The position numbers and the translations under genes are program-made. Of a stretch of DNA of 64,000 nucleotides, positions 45,054-54,300 are shown piece by piece (within the stretch, counting starts at the first letter, position 1; each line of letters begins with the position of its first letter). Source of the stretch: Paenibacillus sp. J5C2022 (GTDB taxonomy: Bacteria > Bacillota > Bacilli > Paenibacillales > Paenibacillaceae); assembly GCF_025567625.1 (NCBI RefSeq), contig NZ_JAOQJC010000034.1, forward strand, positions 1-64,000. The letters are read 5' to 3'. Under the pieces are notes generated by a model. The model searched no databases, was not told the DNA's origin, and saw nothing but the letters and a program-made list of their open reading frames with translations.

Positions 45054-45793
45054 ACGGCAAAGTCATAATCGTTACGGGCTGCCTGGGCTCCCTGGGCAGC
45101 TCCGCTGTTCGCATGTTTTTGGCCAGAGGGGCTGTCATTGCGGGGTGCGACCGCCTGCCTCGCGAGGAGGCTCCGCTGCTGGAAGGGCTGCAGAGGCAAT
45201 ATGGAGATGAGCGCCTGCTCTATGTGGAAGCCGATCTGTGCGCGGAAGAAGGTGCGCTGCGCTTGGTGGAAGCGGTAGATCGTCGCTATGGCCGGCTGGA
45301 CGGAACCTACCATAATGTGTATACGAGTATATGGAAGCGGGCGATGGAGGCGACCCTTCAGGAGTGGGAGGACGCACTGCGCGGTACGCTGACCAGCACA
45401 TTCCTGCTGTGCAAGCACGCCCTTCCCCTTATGATCCGCAGCGGGGGCGGCTCCATCGTCAATACGTCCTCCATTCTGGGCAGCGTGCCATTCCCGGAGA
45501 GCATGCCGTACGGGACGGCGAAGGCGGCGTTAAATTATATGACGCGTCATATTGCCCAGGATTACGGGCGGCAGGGCATTCGGGCGAATGTGCTGGTGCC
45601 GGGCGATTTCGGCACGGAGGAGTCGCTGTCCCGCCAATCGGAGGCAGAGAAGGAAGCTATCGACCGGAACACTTGGCTTGGCCGAAGCGGGCGCGCCGAC
45701 GAAGTGAACGAGGTGGCCGCATTTCTGCTCTCGGACGCTTCCTCCTATGTGACGGGAGCATTATATCAGGTGGACGGAGGGTTTCATATATGA
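45047..45793 (+). CDS. Short-chain dehydrogenase/reductase (SDR family)
   Basis: 248 aa, GTG 45047 overlapping the preceding stop, with GAGGAGG ahead. Classical SDR signs: the cofactor loop TGCLGSLGSSAVRMF near residue 9, the Ser of the active site in IVNTSSILG near residue 138, and YGTAKAALNYM with the catalytic Tyr and Lys near residue 155. NNAG is replaced by YHNVYT. The C-terminal SDASSYVTGALYQVDGGFHI is typical. NAD(P)-dependent oxidation of a sugar or cyclitol hydroxyl is likely. The creatininase-family gene begins inside its stop (ATGA). Confidence 0.92.
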   Translation: MLDGKVIIVTGCLGSLGSSAVRMFLARGAVIAGCDRLPREEAPLLEGLQRQYGDERLLYVEADLCAEEGALRLVEAVDRRYGRLDGTYHNVYTSIWKRAMEATLQEWEDALRGTLTSTFLLCKHALPLMIRSGGGSIVNTSSILGSVPFPESMPYGTAKAALNYMTRHIAQDYGRQGIRANVLVPGDFGTEESLSRQSEAEKEAIDRNTWLGRSGRADEVNEVAAFLLSDASSYVTGALYQVDGGFHI

Positions 45794-46566
45794 AGAGATT
45801 ATGGATGGGCGACTACACGAGGGAGGAAGTGACGGAGCTGGCGAATAGGGGGTGCGCGGCAGTCGTACCGCTAGCGGCGACGGAGCAGCACGGTCCCCAT
45901 CTGCCCGTTACTACCGACAGCCTGATATGCAGGCATATCGTTAAGGAGGCAAGCTTAAGAGCATCGGAGAGGGCGGACCTCATAATCGCTCCTCTGTTGA
46001 CAATCGGCTGCTCTCAGCATCACTTGGCCTTCGGCGGAACGGTGTCGCTAACCTCTTCTACGTATTTGCAAGTATTGCGGGATATCGGGGAAAGTTTGAT
46101 TCGGGACGGGTTCCGCCGAATTATTTTTTTGAATGGTCATGGCGGCAATGAGCATATGATGCATCAAGCGGCGAATGATCTGGCAGTAGCGCACGATGTG
46201 TGGACGGCTTCTGCGTCTTACTGGCAAGCAGCGCGGAGGGCGTTAGACGACAGCGGGGCGAGAGCGTACGGCATAGCGCCTGGACACGCCGGCGATTTCG
46301 AGACTTGCGCGGTCCTGGCCTTACAGCCGGAGCTTGTGCGGAGTGATCGTATCCCGCAGCTTCATGAGTCGAGGGAATGGATTCACACAACGCCGTCCGG
46401 CACGTTCATCGGCAAGCACATGGAGCTGACCGGCGCCGACGGTTATACGGATGCCGCTTCACTCGCCTCGGCAGAGCGGGGCAAGGCTTATTTGGATGCG
46501 ATCGTCGGAGAGGTATCGGATTGGCTAGTAAATACGGTGCAGACGATGAAGAAAGGAGCAGGCTGA
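45790..46566 (+). CDS. Creatininase-family amidohydrolase
   Basis: 258 aa. The open frame reaches back to 45331 inside the SDR gene, but ATG 45790 overlaps the SDR stop as ATGA and the protein then begins in register with the family (GCAAVVPLAATEQHGPHLPV). Metal-binding signatures are EQHGPHLPVTTD near residue 34 and LNGHGGNEHMM near residue 117, with PGHAGDFETC near residue 160. The family hydrolyses cyclic or linear amides (creatinine, formamides) and includes lactam-type enzymes in secondary pathways. As the last gene of the operon it may open a ring formed by the upstream oxidoreductases. A tandem repeat begins at its last codons. Confidence 0.9.
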   Translation: MKRLWMGDYTREEVTELANRGCAAVVPLAATEQHGPHLPVTTDSLICRHIVKEASLRASERADLIIAPLLTIGCSQHHLAFGGTVSLTSSTYLQVLRDIGESLIRDGFRRIIFLNGHGGNEHMMHQAANDLAVAHDVWTASASYWQAARRALDDSGARAYGIAPGHAGDFETCAVLALQPELVRSDRIPQLHESREWIHTTPSGTFIGKHMELTGADGYTDAASLASAERGKAYLDAIVGEVSDWLVNTVQTMKKGAG

Positions 46567-46775
46567 AGAAGGTGGAGGCTGAAGACTGAAGCAGGCTGAA
46601 GAAGGTGCAGGCTGAAGACTGAAGCAGGTTGAAGACGGTGCAGGCTGAAGACTGGCGTAAACTGAAGACGGTGCAGGCTGAAGACTGGTGCAAGCTGAAG
46701 ACTGGCGTAAACTGAAGACGGTGTAGGCAGGCTGGTGCAAACTGAAGACTGGAGCAGACTGAAGAATGGCCAGGC
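46560..46775 (+). repeat. Short minisatellite starting at the creatininase 3' end
   Basis: Words such as CTGAAGACTGGTGCAAG, CTGAAGACTGAAGCAGG and CTGAAGAAGGTGCAGG follow one another at about 16-17 base spacing for some 210 bases. The first copy coincides with the last codons of the gene (GCAGGCTGA at 46558-46566). No gene or stem is seen in it. Confidence 0.8.
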
Positions 46776-46872
46776 TGAAGCGATTCCGCTTGCTGCTGTC
46801 CAGTTTTGCGGTTAGCATTGGTAACGTACCGGTAATGCGTTCGTTGGCAAAGCATGCATGCACCCAGAAACG

Positions 46873-47316
46873 TTGTACGATTTATCGTACAAAAGTAGCA
46901 GGGGAGCCCGAGAAAGCAGCAGATTTGTACGAATTTTCATACAAAAGTAGCAGGGGAGCCCGAGAAAGCAGCAGATTTGTACGAATTTTCATACAAAAGT
47001 AGCAGGAGAGCCCGAGAAAGCAGCAGATTTGTACGAATTTTCATACAAAAGTAGCAGGAGAGCCCGAGAAAGCAGCATATTTGTACGAATTTTCATACAA
47101 AAGTAGCAGGGGAGCCCGAGAAAGCAGCAGATTTGTACGAATTTCCACACAAAAGTAGCAGGGGAGCCCGAGAAAGCAGCAGATTTGTACGAATTTTCAT
47201 ACAAAAGTAGCAGGGGAGCCCGAGAAAGCAGCAGATTTGTACGAATTTTCATACAAAAGTAGCAGGATAGCCCGAGAAAGCAGCACCGTTGTACGATTTT
47301 TCATACAAAAGTAGCT
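46873..47316. repeat. Palindromic tandem array C (52-bp period, nine copies)
   Basis: Nine units at 46873, 46925, 46977, 47029, 47081, 47133, 47185, 47237 and 47289, exactly 52 bases apart. The core reads TTGTACGAATTTTCATACAA in most copies, a hairpin with TTGTA/TACAA arms. The first copy is an almost perfect 20-bp palindrome (TTGTACGAT-TT-ATCGTACAA). The 30-base link, with AGTAGCAGGGGAGCCCGAG, is nearly identical between copies. It fills the convergent gap between the creatininase-family gene and ridA. No gene is encoded. Confidence 0.92.
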
Positions 47317-47349
47317 GCACACAATATTTCCCATAAGCCCTTCGATCCT

Positions 47350-47727
47350 TCAGCTGTTGCGCAAGCTTGCTATGGCATCGATTTCAACGAGTAGATCGAA
47401 GTTCAAGTCGCAATAGATGACCGTTCGTGCGGGATAGGGTGGTGGGACGATGCGTGTGTACACTTGGTTGAAGGCTTCGTACAATGCGCGTTCCTTCAAA
47501 TAAATCGTCACCTTCACCAAATGCCGAAGCGTTAATCCGTGCTGCTTCAATAGACGCTCGATGTTTCCGATCGTCAGTATCGTCTGCGCTTCCAGGTCAC
47601 CTACGGGAATATCGCCAGTAGTAGGTTCGATTCCGCCTTGACCGGAGATGAACAGGAGTGAATCGGATTGCGTTGTTGACGAGAACGGCAGCTGGGCGGT
47701 TCCATAGTGTTGATTGTTTGTATTCAA
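47350..47727 (-). CDS. ridA: RidA-family (YjgF) enamine/imine deaminase
   Basis: 125 aa from TTG 47727, with AAAGGA upstream; the frame extends to an ATG at 47784, but the family starts close to the TTG and has a length of about 125. RidA hydrolyses reactive 2-aminoacrylate and other imines or enamines in the cytosol. Signatures are DSLLFISGQGGIEPTTGDIP, LRHLVKVTIYL, YPARTVIY with the key Arg that binds the carboxylate, and the acidic end LVEIDAIA. It lies alone between two repeat arrays, and both neighbours point to other transcripts. Confidence 0.9.
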   Translation of the reverse strand: MNTNNQHYGTAQLPFSSTTQSDSLLFISGQGGIEPTTGDIPVGDLEAQTILTIGNIERLLKQHGLTLRHLVKVTIYLKERALYEAFNQVYTRIVPPPYPARTVIYCDLNFDLLVEIDAIASLRNS

Positions 47728-47820
47728 GAGGCATGTTCCTTTCTGCCATATGCAAGAGTGAGAAGGGGAGAGGGCAGCCGACACCGGCGTTATACCGTCA
47801 GAGATGCAGGAATAGGTACC

Positions 47821-48350
47821 GACTCGATGCCGTCATGATCCCGCTCCTTCGTGATACCGTCATGATGCCGATACCGGAAGCGACTCGATGCCGTCATGAT
47901 CCCGCTCCTTCGTGATACCGTCATGATGCCGATACCGGAAGCGACTCGATGCCGTCACGATCCCGCTCCTTCGTGATACCGTCATGATGCCGATACCGGA
48001 AGCGACTCGATGCCGTCACGATCCCGCTCCTTCGTGAAACCGTCATGATGCCGATACCGGAAGCGACTCGATGCCGTCATGATCCCGCTCCTTCGTGAAA
48101 CCGTCATGATGCCGATACCGGAAGCGACTCGATGCCGTCATGATCCCGCTCCTTCGTGGTACCGTCATGATGCCGATACCGGAAGCGACTCGATGCCGTC
48201 ATGATCCCGCGCCTGTGTGATATCGTCAGAATGCCGATAGCGGTAACGACTCGATACCGTCACGATCCCGCGCCTGTGTGATATCGTCAGAATGCCGATA
48301 GCGGTAACGACTCGATACCGTCACGATCCCGCGCTGCGTAATATCGTCAG
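47821..48350. repeat. Tandem array E (61-bp period, nine copies)
   Basis: GACTCGATGCCGTCA or a close form begins at 47821, 47882, 47943, 48004, 48065, 48126, 48187, 48248 and 48309, an exact 61-base period. Each unit contains two versions of CCGTCATGAT (TCATGA is palindromic) and the block GCCGATACCGGAAGC. The last two or three copies have drifted together (CCCGCGCCTGTGTGATATCG). No protein is encoded. The flanking stretch 48351-48526 holds a broken end of the array and otherwise nothing recognised. Confidence 0.92.
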
Positions 48351-48526
48351 GACGACGGTAGCGGTACCAACGGACATGATACCGATACCGGCGCCCCCTT
48401 CTCCCAGACCTTTCATGACCATGTGAAGCTCGATCCTCACCATGTAGAGAAACGTCGTGCGCTGGGAACTGCGTGAATAGGTTGAGTTACCGATGGATAT
48501 GCAAGGCTCTCACTAACTTAAAGCTC

Positions 48527-49906
48527 TTACCAGCCCAAAGCTTTTCGCGTCTCGGCAGCTTTCGTGTTATACGATTCTACGTGCGGGATGATCGTGCTCA
48601 GATCTCCGCCGTCCAGCAACAGCTTGGCGAGCGGTCCGTTGACGTTGCCTGCGAGCGTACCCAACTCCACGGTGCGCGGATCGCTGGAGAAGCAGCACAT
48701 GTCGGAGTTTTGCTTGACGCCTTCGACATTTTTGCCCTTCCAGATGTCTACCTGGTCATAGTACCCATCAAGCTCAGGATGCTTGACGAAGTTGCCGGAA
48801 CCGTTCTCGATCATTTTCTTCTGAGCGGCAACATCGAACAGGAAGCTGATATAGAGGAACGCCTCTTCCTTATGTTCGGATGCCTTCGGAATGGATATGG
48901 CGCCTGCCTGATGAATGGTCGCTTGCTTCTCTTTGCCCATAGGCATAGGCAGCACATCCCATTCGAACGAAGCTTTGTTCAGCGCTTCCAGATACCAGTC
49001 CGCACCGATCATGAACAAAATGTTGCCATTCAGGAACGCTTCCGCAGGATCGGCAGGAATGCCGTTCGCCTTCATCTGCTCGGAGTTCGGATGGACATTC
49101 CACTTCGTGGACAGCTCCTGAATCCACTTCAGATCGTCCATGACGGCAGGCGTATTGACGACGCTGGCGGTCAAGTCTTCGTTCATGTACCGCCAATTCG
49201 CGGCGCTTCCGTTCGCCATGGTCATAATGTCGGCCAACTGATGCAGTCCGATGCCTCCCCAATCGTTATTCGCTGCATTAGTTGCCTTCTTGGCCATCTC
49301 GAGCAGGTCGTCGTACGTCCAGTCGTTGCCCGGCATCGTCATGCCGTATTTGTTCATCAGCTCCTCATTGACGACGATCCACATCGGGATGTCGGAATAA
49401 GGAACGGTCCATTGCTTGCCGCCCGTCTGGAACGATTCCAGCAGATTGGCTACTTTATCCGCGTTCTGAATGCGTTGGTCCTTCTCGATATAAGGGGTCA
49501 GATCCTCCAGCAGGTCGCCGGACATCCACTCCGACAAGCCGTTGTCTAGGAAGACCAGATCGGCTTTGTCGCCGGCAATGACGTTATTGATGATGCCTCC
49601 GTTAATATTGGTGTTGGCTTCAATCGTAATCCAGGGATACATTTTGGTAAATTCATCGAACAACGCCTGATTGGGACCGACGAACCAGGTGAGAACCGTC
49701 AATGTGACGGGATCGCGCTTCTCCGGTTCAGGCGTCGCCGCTTCCGTAGGAGCGGGAGTCGACGTATCGGGCGTCTTCGTCGCCTCCGAGGTTGGCTTCG
49801 GATCATTGTTGTTGGAGCAAGCGGGCAGAATCGTGAGGAAACAGAGCAATACGACAAACCCTAACATCATCAAGCGCGGTGCTGCATTTTTTGACTTACG
49901 AATCAC
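48527..49906 (-). CDS. Sugar-binding lipoprotein, extracellular solute-binding protein family 1
   Basis: 459 aa, GTG 49906 with AGGAGG eight bases upstream. Signal peptide with LGFVVLLCFLTILPAC (lipobox LPAC near residue 30), a Thr/Pro/Glu-rich linker, then an SBP_bac_1 fold (LTVLTWFVGPNQALFDEFTK, PYSDIPMWIVVNEELMNKYG, GNILFMIGADWYLEAL). No permease follows on its strand. It is divergent from the ATPase and dual-permease operon that starts at 50194, so it probably feeds one of the two permease pairs there. A strong promoter and a cre-like box lie upstream, so catabolite repression is likely. Confidence 0.93.
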   Translation of the reverse strand: MIRKSKNAAPRLMMLGFVVLLCFLTILPACSNNNDPKPTSEATKTPDTSTPAPTEAATPEPEKRDPVTLTVLTWFVGPNQALFDEFTKMYPWITIEANTNINGGIINNVIAGDKADLVFLDNGLSEWMSGDLLEDLTPYIEKDQRIQNADKVANLLESFQTGGKQWTVPYSDIPMWIVVNEELMNKYGMTMPGNDWTYDDLLEMAKKATNAANNDWGGIGLHQLADIMTMANGSAANWRYMNEDLTASVVNTPAVMDDLKWIQELSTKWNVHPNSEQMKANGIPADPAEAFLNGNILFMIGADWYLEALNKASFEWDVLPMPMGKEKQATIHQAGAISIPKASEHKEEAFLYISFLFDVAAQKKMIENGSGNFVKHPELDGYYDQVDIWKGKNVEGVKQNSDMCCFSSDPRTVELGTLAGNVNGPLAKLLLDGGDLSTIIPHVESYNTKAAETRKALGW

Positions 49907-49983
49907 TGTACTCGCCTCCTGTTTTCATTTCTAACTTGCCGCACACCGTGAGCGGTACTGGATGGCGGCTCCCCTCATTTGCA

Positions 49984-49998
49984 TGGCAGCGCTTTCGT
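49984..49998 (-). promoter_or_regulatory. Candidate cre box for the binding-protein gene
   Basis: On the minus strand ACGAAAGCGCTGCCA fits the CcpA consensus WTGNAANCGNWNNCW with a single deviation. It lies downstream of the promoter at 50034-50061 and upstream of the GTG start, a position suited to roadblock repression. Confidence 0.5.
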
Positions 49999-50033
49999 GT
50001 TATGTGTAAATTATGGAAGTTGTGCCTAGGTAG

Positions 50034-50061
50034 ATTTTATCATGATCTTATTTCATGTCAA
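50034..50061 (-). promoter_or_regulatory. Strong sigma-A promoter of the binding-protein gene
   Basis: On the minus strand TTGACA (50061-50056) is a perfect -35 and TAAAAT (50039-50034) is the -10, with a 16-base spacer. It leaves a 5' leader of about 120 bases, in which the cre-like box lies. Confidence 0.65.
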
Positions 50062-50112
50062 GGAAAAATATTCACTAATAAAATGAAAAGGGAAGTCCTA
50101 TTCAAATTTTGG

Positions 50113-50141
50113 TTTACGAAGGGAAGTTGTTTTGCTATTAT
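50113..50141 (+). promoter_or_regulatory. Probable promoter of the composite transporter operon
   Basis: TTTACG at 50113-50118 and TATTAT at 50136-50141 with a 17-base spacer, about 50 bases before the ATPase start at 50194. It is divergent from the binding-protein promoter, within a common 287-base control region. Confidence 0.5.
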
Positions 50142-50193
50142 AAATTTATGTACTTGAAAAAGATTCAGTGATTAGAAAATGGAGGTGAGGGGA

Positions 50194-51327
50194 ATGGGCG
50201 AGGTCAAATTCGACCACGTGTACAAATATTATAAGGGGGAAGCCGCCCCCTCTGTGGATAATTTCCATCTGGATGTCGCGGACGGTGAGTTCCTCGTGAT
50301 GGTCGGTCCTTCGGGCTGCGGCAAATCGACGACGCTTCGCATGCTGGCCGGGCTGGAAGAGGTGTCGAAGGGCGATATCTATATCGACGGCAAATTCTCG
50401 AATTATATATCTCCGAAAAACCGAGATATCGCCATGGTCTTCCAAAATTACGCTCTGTATCCCAACTTGTCCGTCTACGACAATATGGCGCTGGGCTTGC
50501 AGCTTCACAAGGTGCCCAAGAGCGAGATTGAGCTTCGGGTCAACCGCGCTGCGCGAATGCTGGAGATCTCTCATCATCTGACGAAGAAGCCCGGGCAGCT
50601 GTCCGGCGGCCAGAAGCAGCGCGTGGCGCTGGGACGCGCCCTGGTGCGCGAGCCGCAAGCGTTCCTGATGGATGAGCCGCTGTCCAATCTGGACGCAAAG
50701 CTGCGCACGCAGACGAGAATGGAGATCAGCAAGCTGCACAGCGAGCTTCGGACGACCGTGCTGTATGTCACGCACGACCAGACGGAAGCGATGACGATGG
50801 GCACCCGCATCGTCGTCATGAAAGACGGACGCATTCAACAGGTGGCGACGCCTCAAGACCTCTACGATTACCCCAGCAATATGTTCGTCGCCGGATTCAT
50901 CGGAACGCCTCAGATGAACTTCATTCCCGGCTCCATTTTTTCCGACAATGACCATTTCTATTTCGAATGTCGCCGATTCCGCATGATGCTGCCGGAGCAA
51001 TATGCGCCTTGGCTGAGGGAGTCGTCCTCCAACTTGCGCTCGGTCGTTATGGGTGTGCGTCCGGAGCATGTCTATTGCGAGTCTTGGGCGCTGGAGCAGT
51101 ATAACTATTGGCGGGTATCCGGCCAAGTGGACATGAGAGAGCCGATGGGCTCGAATACCTTCCTCTATACGACAGTCGGCCGGGATTCTCTTATCTGTCG
51201 AACGGAAGCGCATACAGCTGTCGGGGCGGCGGATGCCGTAGAGCTGGCGCTCAGAATGGACAAAGCCCACTTCTTCGATAAGGAGAGCGGCGCCTCCCTG
51301 ATCGGCAGGGAGCGGGATCGGCGATGA
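50194..51327 (+). CDS. Sugar ABC transporter ATP-binding protein (MsmX/UgpC type)
   Basis: 377 aa. The frame opens at 50179, but GGAGGTG at 50181-50187 points to ATG 50194, and the family starts MGEVKFDHVYKYY. Walker A GPSGCGKST, the Q-loop FQNYALYP, the signature LSGGQKQRVALGRALVREP, Walker B AFLMDEPLSNLDAKLR and the switch His in YVTHDQTEA are all intact. The C-terminal third is the MalK-type OB regulatory region. It is the only ATPase in the window and could energise both permease pairs of its own operon, and possibly the ATPase-less importer at 11187-14437 as well. Confidence 0.95.
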   Translation: MGEVKFDHVYKYYKGEAAPSVDNFHLDVADGEFLVMVGPSGCGKSTTLRMLAGLEEVSKGDIYIDGKFSNYISPKNRDIAMVFQNYALYPNLSVYDNMALGLQLHKVPKSEIELRVNRAARMLEISHHLTKKPGQLSGGQKQRVALGRALVREPQAFLMDEPLSNLDAKLRTQTRMEISKLHSELRTTVLYVTHDQTEAMTMGTRIVVMKDGRIQQVATPQDLYDYPSNMFVAGFIGTPQMNFIPGSIFSDNDHFYFECRRFRMMLPEQYAPWLRESSSNLRSVVMGVRPEHVYCESWALEQYNYWRVSGQVDMREPMGSNTFLYTTVGRDSLICRTEAHTAVGAADAVELALRMDKAHFFDKESGASLIGRERDRR

Positions 51328-54300
51328 TGAAGAGGCTGAATTCCCGGCGTCTTGTCGTTCCGCTTATTGCAATCGGCCTGATCGCAACGGCGCTTGTCCT
51401 CATCTGGCGTTCGCTGGACGACGAGGAGAAGGCTTACCCTGCTGTCGCAGCTTCATCGCTCCTTGACGCGGTCTTCGGTGAAGAAGGCGAGATGGATTCC
51501 CATTCGTATCTGATGAGCTTGCATACGCCGGCTTACTCTGAAAGCGCTTATCGCGAGGGCGAGTCTGTGCGGATAACGATTCCGGCTTTGGCTTACGCCG
51601 CTTCATCAGAGGACGCGAAGCTGGCGCGGCATGATGACGAGCAGCGGGGCGAAGTGCTTCGCTGGAGCAATGGAACGGGCTGGGTAGAGTGGCATGTGGA
51701 GGTTCCGGAAGACGGAGTATACGGTATTGAAGCGCTATACAAGCCGATGGACCAAGGATTTTCCCCCATTGTTCGCGGAGTGGCCATCGATGGTGAGCTG
51801 TCGTTCCAGGAAGCCGCGCATATCGAATTGCCCCGTTATTGGAAGGATGGCGACCGTCCGTATCCGCGCAATGCGATCGGCAACGAAATTATGCCGGTGC
51901 CGCAAGAGGTGCTGGAGTGGCAGCTTGAAGGACTAAAGGATTATTCCGTATCGTCGGAGTCCCTGCTGTGGAAGCTGTCGCAAGGGGAGCATACGATTCG
52001 TCTAGTCGGCGTCAGAGAGGCGATGGCACTCCATTCCCTGACGCTGTATAAGCCGGAAGGCTTGCCGTCGTATGCGGAATACCGGAATCGGCATAGCGAA
52101 GATAAGCTTGCGGAAGATGAGCGACTGTGGCACATGCAGATCGAAGCGGAGCAGTTCAGCCGCAAATCTTCCGTCAGTCTGCGTACGGTTAGCGTAGCGG
52201 AGCCGTTCATATCGCCCGATCCGAAGGGGAGGCTCGTCTATAACGCCGTAGGCGGCGACAGTTGGAGGAATGCAGGCGAGCGCATCGATTGGGAAGTGGA
52301 AGTGCCGCACGACGGTTACTATGCGATCGATGTGAAGTATTTTCAGGGTTATAACAGAGGTGCCAGCGTCTATCGGACGATTATGCTGGATGGCCGTATC
52401 CCGTTCCGGGAGATGCGCAGCTATCGCTTCTCCGCCAACCGGGGGATGGAGCTGGCCGCATTGGCGAATGACGACGGCGAGCCTTATCTATTCTATATGG
52501 AGAAAGGAAAGCATGTGTTGTCCATGATCGCCGATACATCGCCTGCGAAGCCGGCGACTGCAGCGATGATCGAGCTCGGCCGTCAACTCACCTCCATCAT
52601 TGGAGAGATTCGTCTGATCTCCGGCAATTACGGCTTCGGCGATACGCAGAATCTGGATGACGGACGCGTATGGGAGTTGAGCAAGTATGCTCCGGATATG
52701 GAAGCGAAGTTGCAGTCGCTGCGCGGCGGCTTGCTTGACATTAGAGCGTACGTGCTGGGGCTTCACGGCTATGACAGCGATTCCGCCTCGGCTCTCAGCT
52801 CCTCCGCGAATAAGGTGGAGCATCTGCTTGAGGATATCGAGAATCTGCCTCATGAGATCAAGACGCTCATGAACATTCAGTCCAGCCTGAACAATCTGCT
52901 GAAGCCGCTGGAGAGCAGCTCGCTACAGCTGGATTATCTTGTCGTCCGCACACCCGGCGCGAAGCCGGAGCTGCCTATGCCGGACAGATGGGACAGGACA
53001 AAGTATGCTGCGACGAACTTCGCCCGAACATTCTTCCAGCGATACGATACGAACGAAGAGAACGATGAAGATGCGTTGACCGTGTGGGTCATGCGCGGTC
53101 GGGAATATACCGATCTTCTGCAGATGTTGATCCAGCAGGAATTCACTCCGTTGACGGGGATCGAGGTGAACGTCAATCTGATTGCCGATCCCAATGTGCT
53201 GCTGATGGGCAATGCGGCGGGCAATCAGCCGGATGTGGCACTGGGCGCCAGCATGGAGGCGCCGGTCGACTTCGCAATGCGCGGCGCTGCGGAGGATCTG
53301 TCCGCATACCCGGGCTTTCAGGACGTGATGGAGCGGTTCAATCCCGGCATTATGCGATCGTATGCCTACGATGGCGGGATATACGGATTGCCGGAGACAC
53401 AGATGTACAACATGCTGTTCTATCGCAAGGATATTCTGGAGGAGCTTGGTCTCGCGCCGCCCGATACGTGGGAAGACGTCGTAGCGCTGCTGCCAACGCT
53501 GCAGGAGAACGGCATGAGCTTCATGTTCCCCAAGCTGGCGATGATGCTGGAGCATCAGGGCGGCAATCTGACATCCAGGCCGGACTTCGTTCTTCCCTTC
53601 TATCAGCAAGGCGCGCCGTTCTTCACATCGGACGGCATGGAGCCGACGCTGACCAGCCAGGAGGGCATCGCCGCCTTCAAGAGGTGGACGGAATGGTTCA
53701 CCAAGTACAATCTGCCAAGAGAGGTGCCGAACTTCTTCAATCACTTCCGCTCCGGACTCATGCCCGTCGGCGTCGGCGATCTGACGATGTATACGCAGCT
53801 GATGACGGCGGCGCCGGAACTGGTTGGCCAGTGGGGCATGCTGCCGGTGCCGGGCGTGGCCCGCGAAGACGGAACGGTCGCCAGATGGGGGCCCCAGCTG
53901 ACGACGTCGGCATTCATCATGCGCGGCAGCGACAAGAAGGATGAAGCGTGGAAGTTCATGGAGTGGTGGACGTCGGAAGAAGTCCAGAGCCGGTACGGCA
54001 CCGACATTGAAGCCTATGGCGGCATCATATACCGCTGGCATACGGCCAATCTGAAAGCGATGACGTTGCTGCCCTGGTCGGAGGAGGAGCTGCGGCAGCT
54101 GCAGGAGCAAAGCCGCTGGGCGAAGAACATTCCTCTTGTGCCGGGATATTATTTCCTGGCGCGCGAGCTGGATTTCGCATGGAACGCCGTCGTCGTGGAA
54201 GGCGATCCGCCACGTGAGGCGCTGGAGAAGGCGGAGCTGTCGCTGCGGCGGGAGATGCAGCGCAAGCAGAAGGAGTTCGGCATGTCGGAAGAGACCGATC

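Noticed and set aside
46873-47316. CRISPR-like array with 52-bp period
   Set aside because: Both parts of the unit are repeated almost unchanged; there are no unique spacers and no cas genes.
48473-49549. 358-codon plus-strand frame across the binding-protein gene
   Set aside because: It is the complement of a clear SBP lipoprotein; no motif or ribosome site supports it.
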